Assembly: GCA_010015745.1 (NCBI GenBank)
Contig: ML978169.1
Location: 124,001 to 188,000, forward strand
Source of the DNA: Setomelanomma holmii
Lineage: Eukaryota > Ascomycota > Dothideomycetes > Pleosporales > Phaeosphaeriaceae
Reading direction: 5' to 3'
DNA length: 64,000 nucleotides
Numbering within the stretch: the stretch's first letter is position 1; each line of letters begins with the position of its first letter. Under the pieces are notes generated by a model that worked only from the letters and a program-made list of their open reading frames with translations, had not been told where the DNA came from and made no database searches. Position numbers and translations under genes: made by a program. Shown piece after piece: positions 56,558 through 64,000 of the stretch.

Positions 56558-58514
56558 CGTGGTGTGGAATTAAAAGACTATTTTGATGGGTTATGAAGCT
56601 TGCAAGTTGAAGATAGGTGCTCTGAAAGGTTCAACCATCGAAGGGGAACGCTCTTATACATGCATCAATCTACTTCTTGAGTTGGATGCCACTACATCAC
56701 AGCCAATGTGTATTCATCGTCATTTCTGGGATCGCATCTACTTTCGATCACAAAGCCGTTCAACGCATGGGTGTAATTTGCCTAGCGCCCGCGCCTTGTA
56801 GGAGAGTTGAGGTTGTGATTGGGAAGCAGGTAGGCTCGCGTGAAGTTAAAGCAAAACGGGAAATATTCATAACGTTCAACCCTGCTGTATAACGGCCACT
56901 TATCTGGTTAGTGGAGGGCGATTTGTGGACTGAACCTCGAACGTTGTGAGGAACGTTGCATGTCATCGCGTTCAGATTTGAATGTTCTGTCCAAAGATAT
57001 GTTGATTGTAACAATTGTCTACCTGGTTCTGTTACAGCAAAGTGTCCGATTACCGTCCACAAGGAGGGCTGATATACTGTCTCTCGCCATCTCAGCCCTG
57101 AGCTTGGCTGCCGATAGCCGATGACCATCTTTCAAGTTTGCGATGATGAATCCCATGCAGTCTAGCCGTACCTCCCTACATGGGTTGGGTGTAGCCGAGG
57201 TGGCGCTAGAACATGGGTCGGGGGAAAAGACGTCATATTCGATAGGAGATGCTGGCAAGAAACTCAAGCAATGGCCATCACTGATCATGACCAGGTGGCG
57301 CTTGTCATTGGTGTCTGCGACCAAGTGTCGTCCAAGGTTGTCGAACGTCCTTGTGCATGGTCGTTCGGATGTTGACTATGGCCCATCTGCGCTTTATGAC
57401 CGTGCGGGACGCGCTGGAACTAGCTTGCTCAGTCTTGTGCGTATAGTGCGTATTAAAACTCATAGCTGCTGTCATCCGCGACGATTGGGTGGTCCTTTGG
57501 CGGCAGAACAAGATGTATGGTCATGATCATGCCCTCACGTGTATCACGCCTTGCGTCTCCATGATAGCTTTCACACTGCATACTCATCAGATTTCTCTTG
57601 TACTCGTTTTACGATGGGGAAGAGACACGAGTAAAGAACGTCAGGGCCAGGTCTGGGCGTCATAGGTATGCGGAACTGGTGCTGGTTGGTCGAAGTATCA
57701 AGGGGCAGCCACTTCTTCGCCTTTTTCTGGTGCTTCTCCTTTCGATCATATACCTTTCGGATTCCATACTGGAAGTATGACAGAAGACTATCGTAACATT
57801 TGTCTCGTCATGCTGCTTTCTGCTTCCTCGTCGGATTATTGGTGGTGAATATGACATTGTGTTTCGTAGCCATGCAAGCAAGTCCGGCAGACATTCAAGG
57901 AGATGTATTTGGAAGCGCTTGAAACTGACATATCGTCACCGGCTCAGCTGTAGCAGCCGATTGCGCGCAACGTGTCTAGCATTTATTTCGCGTGATTCTA
58001 GGTACAATCGAGGGTCTGTTCTGTTCGTATGTTGAACAACTTATTCAAGCACGAGCCATTTACCTCTATGAGTGGTGACGCTTGATCACAAACTGCCAAA
58101 GTCGAAGCCAGTGATATGAGGTGTTGAGAAAGGTTGTGCGTCGAGTGGAAAGAGTTCCTGATGAAGTCAGGAAAGAGGTTCGAACTCGTCGCGTGACGAG
58201 TTGCAGCCGCGGTTGGCGTCACCGCGATAAGCCAAGAGGTCCTACAACACAAACCACGGCCGTCACAGTCACACACACATCGTACCGTGCTTGGAGTGTC
58301 AATAGCGGCTACCTCACCAGAATCGTTACGCGACTCAATCTCGCGCAATTAACCTCGGAAATCACTGCAACACAAGGACAATATCTTTCGTCATGGGGAG
58401 AAATCGCGCGACTTCAAACGCGAGCACTAGGAGCGGTGAGCCCCGGCACCAAGTAGGTAGGGAGCATGCTTGGCAGTACGGGATTGTTCTGATTGGAATT
58501 AGGAGTTGGGGAGC
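56558..58514. other. 2-kb gene-poor interval
   Basis: Several short ORFs on both strands (for example 57,143-57,526 plus and 57,998-58,348 minus) show no recognisable domains, splice pattern or gene-like composition. No transposon ends seen. It may hold a non-coding RNA or simply regulatory sequence. Confidence 0.4.
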
Positions 58515-59526
58515 ATGTATGATTATCTTGCGAAGATTGTACTATTGGGGCCCAGCGGTGCTGGCAAGTAAGTGGTTGCGATAGGCATGCAAGGTCCACA
58601 CGCGCTGACAGTGGACTCAAGATCATGTTTGCTGCATCGCTTCGTGAAGAGCGAATGCACGTGAAGTTTTCCAGAGAATTGAAGCAACCCCGGGCTAATA
58701 TCAGCCAGGGAGAGTACTGTCATCTCAAACCATCGGTGTTGAGTTCTCCTCCAAGATCGTCCACATCGCCGACCGAAAAGCCAACTCCTCGAATCGCAAG
58801 CGCATAAAACTCCAACTCTGGGACACAGCCGGCACAGAACGCTTCCGCTCCGTGTCTCGATCATATTACCGTGGCGCGGCAGGCGCAATACTCGTGTACG
58901 ATGTCAGCAGTTGGCGAAGCTTCGAGCAATTACAGACGTTCCTGAATGATGCGCGGGCGCTCGCAGGACCAGACATTACCATAATACTAGCGGGTAATAA
59001 GAACGATGTGGAGGAAGGACAACCACCCGTAATGCCTGAGAGAGACTATTTTGGGAGTTACGGCAGTACACCCTCCTCAGAGAGCGGTCCACCACCACCG
59101 ACGCCATCTTCGCAATCGAGTCGGGCACACTCCCTGAACACGGACCTCCACTCCTCGTACACCGTTGCGCCGGAGGGGCGCGAAGTTCCGGCAGAAACCG
59201 CATCGCGTTGGGCTGGCTCCAACGGCATACCTGTCGCCGTTGAAGTATCTGCACTCAATGGAGAGAATGTGGAAGAGCTGTTCAATCGGCTTGCCCGCAT
59301 GATCTTGACGAAGATCGAGCTGGGCGAGATCGATCCAGACGACCCAGCGAGTGGAATACAGTACGGCGATTTGGGCTGGGACGATGGCGCAGGGAGCATC
59401 AAGAGTGGATATGGAGACGACGGCGTAAGATATCGTAGGAGAGGTAAGAAGACTGGAGGGACGCTCGGGGAATGGCAAGAAGTATTTACACTCAGTGGAA
59501 GTCGTCGCAGAGGCGGATGCTGCTGA
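58515..59526 (+). CDS. Rab4-like small GTPase with an insert (301 aa)
   Basis: Exons 58515-58567, 58622-58656 and 58709-59526. Intron 1 is GTAAGT; intron 2 is 52 bp and GC-AG (donor GCACGT), giving EWRVLSSQTIGVEF. P-loop GPSGAGKS is at 12-19, the switch I Thr at 37, and switch II is WDTAGTERF at 67-75, with Thr where most Rabs have the catalytic Gln. GNKND is the guanine-specificity motif. It is separated from the G5 motif (EVSALNG) by an insert of about 75 Ser/Pro-rich residues, so the protein is about 90 residues longer than a usual Rab. It ends GGCC, a double-geranylgeranylation site. Likely regulates endosomal recycling at membranes. Confidence 0.85.
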
Positions 59527-60275
59527 AGGTGGGATGCTGCTGGGTATACTTTTCACGATTATGTTTCATGATGCTTCAAGCGGGCGACTTTGCATACTGC
59601 CCCTCCATTTGGACCAACGAACAATAATAATACCTCTATCTCTGTTGTACTTCCAAAGATGCAGAAGTTGAGATCGCATCACATGTCAATCGTGGAGTTT
59701 AATTCATACTAGCGTATCCCATGCCGTCATAAGCGAACCGTGCACCTTTTTCGACACGCGACCATATGCACCACTTTCAGATCATGGCAAATGGAATGAT
59801 CCAATCAGAATTGCGGCACAGCTGCTCATATTGATATATCATTCTCAGCATGTACCAATGTCCACCAGAGAACGCAGTATGCCTTCCGCCGAAACGCGTC
59901 CGGTGCCTCGGCACGGTCAAAGTTCTTGCCACTCCATACATAACACTGGCCAGGTGTCGCAGTGTCGCGTGCTCCGAGACTGCCCTGGCATTAGCGTCCG
60001 TAATAAGTAGGGCTTTTACAGTTGCGTCACTACCATGTCTTTGATCGTGGTATACCCGTCGCTGCCGCTGCTCAGCGCATACGGATTTGATCCCTGCTAA
60101 TTTCACCTTCAACTCACCTATCTACACCTTTTCCACTCATTTTTCTAGCTTCCAGTACTCATTTTCTCATTAGAACGCTAGCACAACCACCGTGTCGTTC
60201 TCACGCGCCTACAGATCCCTCCTCGGCGCGCTTCCACAGGCCGTCCGTAAGCCGAGTTCTCTTGCTGCCGTCGAC
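59527..60275. other. Intergenic, promoter of the lipase gene
   Basis: 749 bp. A GTG-started extension of the next gene (from 60,192) is possible only with a non-ATG start and was not used. Otherwise nothing recognised. Confidence 0.45.
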
Positions 60276-61924
60276 ATGACCTGGCTCAATCGCATCAATC
60301 CCACACCAGTGTTTCCAGCGCACACCGGACCATACAAAGTGGGCTCAGTGGATGTAGAAATACCCACAAGCGAATTAGATAGCCCGAGTGCGAATCCGCC
60401 TCCTGCAGATCTACCTACGGTCGCTTTTCGAGTGTTCTACCCTGCAAAAGAAGAGAGCAATGAAAAGGGCGTGAGATGGATTGCGAGTCCACAAAGAGAC
60501 TACATAAGCGCATACGCTCGGTTCTTGGGAGCGAACAGCGCGTTCGCAGGAGTGTTCGCGTAAGTCTAGCATAATGGTGTCCTGGATTGGATCTGACATC
60601 CGGTAGACTGCTGCCCCAGCTGCTATACTACATTTCCATGCCCGTTCATCAGAACGCTGACGTCCTCGAACCGCCTACAAGTTCGAAGCGATGGCCCGTA
60701 ATGATATTCTCCCATGGCCTCGGTGGCACGCGAAACGCATACTCACACATCTGCGGGTCCCTTGCTAGTCATGGCATTGTAGTGGTTGCGCCAGATCATC
60801 GCGACGGAAGCTCACCTCTGTCGATCCACCATACACCGGAAGCGAAGGAGAAGACCAAACGCGTCGAATACAGGCAGATCGCCCACAAGCCGAGCACGGA
60901 GGTCTACGCAGCAAGAGACGAGCAATTGCGCATACGACTGTGTGAGCTTGGCCTCATTCACGATGCTTTGTTGAAGATAGACCAAGGACACAAGCTCAAG
61001 AATGTCTCATATGAGCATCACACAAAACACCACAAAGAGATGCTAGGCATGTTTAGTGACCTGCTAAATATTAACGAACCGGGCACTATAGCTTTTGCTG
61101 GACATTCTTTCGGTGCATGTACTATGATTCAATTCGTCAAATCGATCTACTACCGGCTGCAGTCAGATGTCCCAGGGTACAAACCACTTTATACGCCCAA
61201 ACCAGACTCGAGCATCGTCCGCCAGATCACACCTTCAAACCCGGTCACTCTTCTCGATCTTTGGACACTCCCGATACAAAGTCCAGATATAGCCTGGCTC
61301 CGATCGCAACCCATGCCCTCTTATGATGCTCCGACTGGTGGCAAGAACCTGCTAGCTATCCTAAGCGAGGGCTTCTACAACTGGACTTCCAACTACAAAG
61401 AAGTCAAGCGTATCATTGCGATGCCACTGAAGTCGAAATCGAAATACCCGAATCAGCCCGGCGCACACATCTTCTACCCAATTTCCTCAGCACATCTTTC
61501 GCAGAGCGATTTTGGCGTCCTCTTCCCTTGGGCAACCACAAAGATCTTCGGCGCGAAAGAGCCAGAGCGCGTGCTCAAGCTCAATACGCGTGCCATATTA
61601 CAAGTTTTACGCGAAAGTGGTATTCCTGTAGCAAACACAAGCGCGAAAGACCTGGAGATCGACGAGTCGAGCACGCAGGACAAGAGCATAACACAAGACA
61701 CAACGATACTGAGTAAGACCAAAGGCACTGTACGAGACTGGGTCAACCTGAGCACAGATACAGACGAGGGATTGGACTTCTCTGAGCTAAGCCAAACGAA
61801 CATGCAGAGTCCTGTCGGCACGCCGCTAGAAAGAGTTGGCAGTGCCAAGGTCGGTACTGGACCCGGTGAGGCGATGCTCGAGGGTGAAGTCCTGGGGCAG
61901 TTCGTCAAGGATGATCAGAGATGA
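60276..61924 (+). CDS. PAF-acetylhydrolase-like phospholipase A2 (533 aa)
   Basis: Exons 60276-60559 and 60607-61924, intron 47 bp (GTAAGT, branch CTGAC, CGGTAG). MTWLNRINPTPVFPAHTGPY opens the typical group VII phospholipase A2 N-terminus. IFSHGLGGTRNAYSHICGSLA (first 20 residues shown suffice) provides the oxyanion-hole region near 128-145, and AFAGHSFGACT contains the nucleophile Ser in GHSFG (about 262). The expected Asp and His lie downstream. It hydrolyses the sn-2 acetyl or short oxidised acyl group of glycerophosphocholines, releasing lysophospholipid. The C-terminal 90 residues are Ser/Thr/acidic and likely disordered. No signal peptide from this ATG, so cytosolic. An upstream in-frame GTG start would add an Arg/Ser-rich leader (MSFSRAYRSLLGALPQAVRK-like) that could target mitochondria. 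Confidence 0.85.
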
Positions 61925-62713
61925 GCCGTTTTGGGTTTCTTGTCTTTAGAGCATCCGGGATCAGGAGTACAAGCACATATATATGAAAACATGATAGACA
62001 GCGTGATGAATTATGGGAACGCTTTGTTGGTTTATGATGAGATACGCACATATTCTGGAAAGTTTCAACGCCTTTTAGATTAGATAGTTTGATGTCGCCT
62101 ATTGCCTGTCAATCTCGAGCCCAATTTTCAGTATTTTCGCGCGCCTCAACGTGTTCTAGTGAGATCTTTACTCTTTCGCGTTGGTATCATTTGCATTCTA
62201 CTCGTTTGTGGGCTGCGCTTCCGTATCAATTACTTCGTCTTGATAGCAATAGAATAACATTAAATAAGCATCCAAATAGTTATTCTATAAGCAGAGATCG
62301 ACCAATCAGCAGCTGTCACACTAATTTAGTGCGCCTGCCACGATGAGCCACAGCGATTGCTCGCAGTCACCACGATACAAATAGTGCGCGCTCTCTCACC
62401 TGGACACCTTTCAACTCATCACATCAACATCTGCGTACTCATTTAGTATCGGCCTAGCAGCATCAGCGATATCTTTCGTTGTTCTTTGCGACAGGTCTTA
62501 GCCCCACGCTAGCGTGCCATCCAGCCAGTATCAACAACAAACAAACAGAGGCATCATACGACACTGCATCTTGACGATAACTTGACCATTGGCTATCGAT
62601 TACGTCACTGGTATCGTGCGTCCCTGATTCCTCTCTGGACACGAGAAGCTCTGCTCACACACCGTCAACATTGGCTCTTCCCCACCATATCGTACGGCTG
62701 TCTGGTTGCAAAT
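61925..62713. other. Intergenic upstream of the edge gene
   Basis: 789 bp, AT-richer in 62,040-62,340, without a credible ORF; must hold the promoter of the following gene. A 5' exon of that gene in this interval cannot be excluded. Confidence 0.4.
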
Positions 62714-64000
62714 ATGGCCGTACCAGAGGCCTCTAGTGTTCCACAAAAACCGATCCAGAACACCATCATCTCCAGTAAAGACGGTGGTCAAGAGGTTGAG
62801 CGCTGGGTTCCACCGGCTTGGATGGTGAGGAAAGCGCAGGAGAATGCCGCAAGATCAGGGTACTTGCCTGACGCGCTTGCTCAGAAGTTGCAAGAAGTTC
62901 GTGACAATCCGGAAGAAGCGCGAAGAAAAGCAAACGAGCATGCCGCGCGTATGGGTGTAGATCCAGAGTTGTTTGCCAACAACTCTAAGCACGCAGGAGC
63001 GCGCTCTCGCCCATTGGTCATCAGCACACAGCCTACGATGCGTGGTGGTAGGAACGAACAGGCCGTGACACAAGATGAGGAGAGCTCACCGTCAGCCTTG
63101 GAGACCAGCATACAAGCGAAGGCGAGCGAAACTGCCAACCCAATTGAGGAGGCACAAGCAGAGACTATCGCAAGACAGCTACAAGCTGCTCGGCGAGCAG
63201 CACAAGTCGAGAAGAGGGACGATAGGAGAGCTAAGAAAGAGAAAGCGCGGTCTCAGCAGGCTTTAGTCAATAAGAAGCAAACCTCGACGACAGCAGCTTT
63301 ATCGACGCTCCATGGCTCATCAACGCCCGCTGAGTCTTCGAAGCGTGGTGCCGCCTGCGAAGCCGCAGTCGCCAAGTCCGATGATGCAATGGATGTTGAC
63401 CCTTCACCATCTCTCTTCGTCGACCAAACCGAGCGCTATCCTGTGGCAAAGGTTTTGCCTAAGTGGTACATCGGCATCAAGGACACAAATTACGCCATAA
63501 AAATGATCGACAAAAAGCGCCCTCCAGCGTTGACTTCCCTCGAAGCGCTCAAGAATTGCATTGGTCGATGTGAGATTGAGTCTAACCGCTCGAAGCTCAA
63601 GAGCCTTTACGAAGAACTTCGAGATCATGTTCACAAGGCTGAGATAAAGGTCCAGGCTGATGGGCCTGTTCTCAAGAGGGCCCGCATACTGCATCCGGAA
63701 AATGGCCTACCACGAGTATTCAAAGAGGATGCAAAGTTTCCATCGGACCTCAAGGCTGATAGCTTCCACCTGTACATGCGGTGGCTGAAGGAAGATTTCT
63801 CGCAGGACATTTTACGTGGGGTTGTCACTGTGAAAGGAAAAGATCGAAATGGCGACAGGCTCGACTCAGCTTATCGTAGTAAGCATCCGGCGAGCGCAAA
63901 GTACTATGGTGAAGGAGGTTTGGTCCTAGGCCAGTGGTGGCCAACTCAGCTATGCACGGTGCGCGATGGTGCACACGGTACTCCACAGGGTGGCATTTTC
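62714..64000 (+). CDS. Partial gene, possible SRA/YDG-domain protein (429 aa visible)
   Basis: Open from ATG 62,714 to the window end without a stop. The start MAVPEASSVPQKPIQNTI is followed by WVPPAWMVRKAQENAARSGY and a charged helical stretch (AETIARQLQAARRAAQVEKR). A folded part starts near residue 250: LPKWYIGIKDTNYAIKMI and FHLYMRWLKEDFSQDILRGV. The last visible residues, YYGEGGLVLGQWWPTQLCTV then RDGAHGTPQGGIF, resemble the beginning of an SRA/YDG domain (G-x-W then DG-x-H-x-x-x-x-GGI). SRA domains flip out and bind methylated or hydroxymethylated cytosine in DNA. The domain would lie mostly beyond the window, so this call is tentative. No introns needed in the visible part. Confidence 0.55.
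   Translation, partial: MAVPEASSVPQKPIQNTIISSKDGGQEVERWVPPAWMVRKAQENAARSGYLPDALAQKLQEVRDNPEEARRKANEHAARMGVDPELFANNSKHAGARSRPLVISTQPTMRGGRNEQAVTQDEESSPSALETSIQAKASETANPIEEAQAETIARQLQAARRAAQVEKRDDRRAKKEKARSQQALVNKKQTSTTAALSTLHGSSTPAESSKRGAACEAAVAKSDDAMDVDPSPSLFVDQTERYPVAKVLPKWYIGIKDTNYAIKMIDKKRPPALTSLEALKNCIGRCEIESNRSKLKSLYEELRDHVHKAEIKVQADGPVLKRARILHPENGLPRVFKEDAKFPSDLKADSFHLYMRWLKEDFSQDILRGVVTVKGKDRNGDRLDSAYRSKHPASAKYYGEGGLVLGQWWPTQLCTVRDGAHGTPQGGIF

Noticed and set aside
1..64000. CRISPR arrays, operons, prokaryotic ribosome sites
   Set aside because: No spaced direct repeats; the window is clearly fungal nuclear DNA with introns, so these features do not apply.

Overview
The window is nuclear DNA of a filamentous ascomycete. 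The signs are many short introns of 45-60 bp (with a few longer) with GTAAGT-type donors and CTAAC/CTGAC branch sites, and fungal gene families such as an STB6-like protein, L-arabinitol dehydrogenase, a HsbA-like secreted protein and a GT28 sterol-glucosyltransferase-like protein. Pogo/Fot1-type transposons are also present, riddled with C-to-T/G-to-A transitions, the mark of repeat-induced point mutation (RIP). A Dothideomycete (Pleosporales-like) is my best guess; the sequence alone does not prove it.

Layout. 1-11,220 is a nested transposon island. It holds at least six Tc1/mariner-pogo-type elements or fragments (A to E and G), several with exact terminal inverted repeats and TA target duplications, all decayed. 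11,221-33,763 is a conserved gene block: a 1,745-aa coiled-coil protein, a mitochondrial acyl-CoA dehydrogenase, the Rmd5-type GID E3 subunit, an STB6-like protein, an extradiol dioxygenase/VOC protein, an S1/P1 nuclease and a 1,406-aa glycosyltransferase with C-terminal ubiquitin-interacting motifs. 34,400-39,150 is an accessory patch with two decayed APH/choline-kinase-like genes and one unknown ORF, each interrupted by in-frame stops. 39,990-44,396 carries an unrecognised 1,012-aa protein and a possible Tfb6-like protein. A sixth-type pogo element (F) with TA duplication sits alone at 44,712-46,471.

46,790-62,713 is gene-rich: an SNM1/Artemis-type nuclease, the SAGA subunit Ada3/Ngg1, a membrane RING-H2 E3 ligase, L-arabinitol 4-dehydrogenase, the HsbA-like protein, a Rab4-like GTPase and a PAF-acetylhydrolase-like lipase. 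The window ends inside a gene (62,714 onward) whose last visible residues resemble an SRA/YDG domain.

Most genes are unrelated housekeeping functions; there is no evident biosynthetic cluster. The most notable items are: the abutting elements A and B sharing one TA; a CCHC zinc knuckle at the C-terminus of two distinct transposase families; graded RIP across three homologous copies; three GC-AG introns among 24 inferred introns; the UIM-tailed glycosyltransferase; the run of stop-interrupted genes; and the Rab with Thr in place of the catalytic Gln. All splice models were built by eye from donor, branch and acceptor signals and reading-frame continuity.
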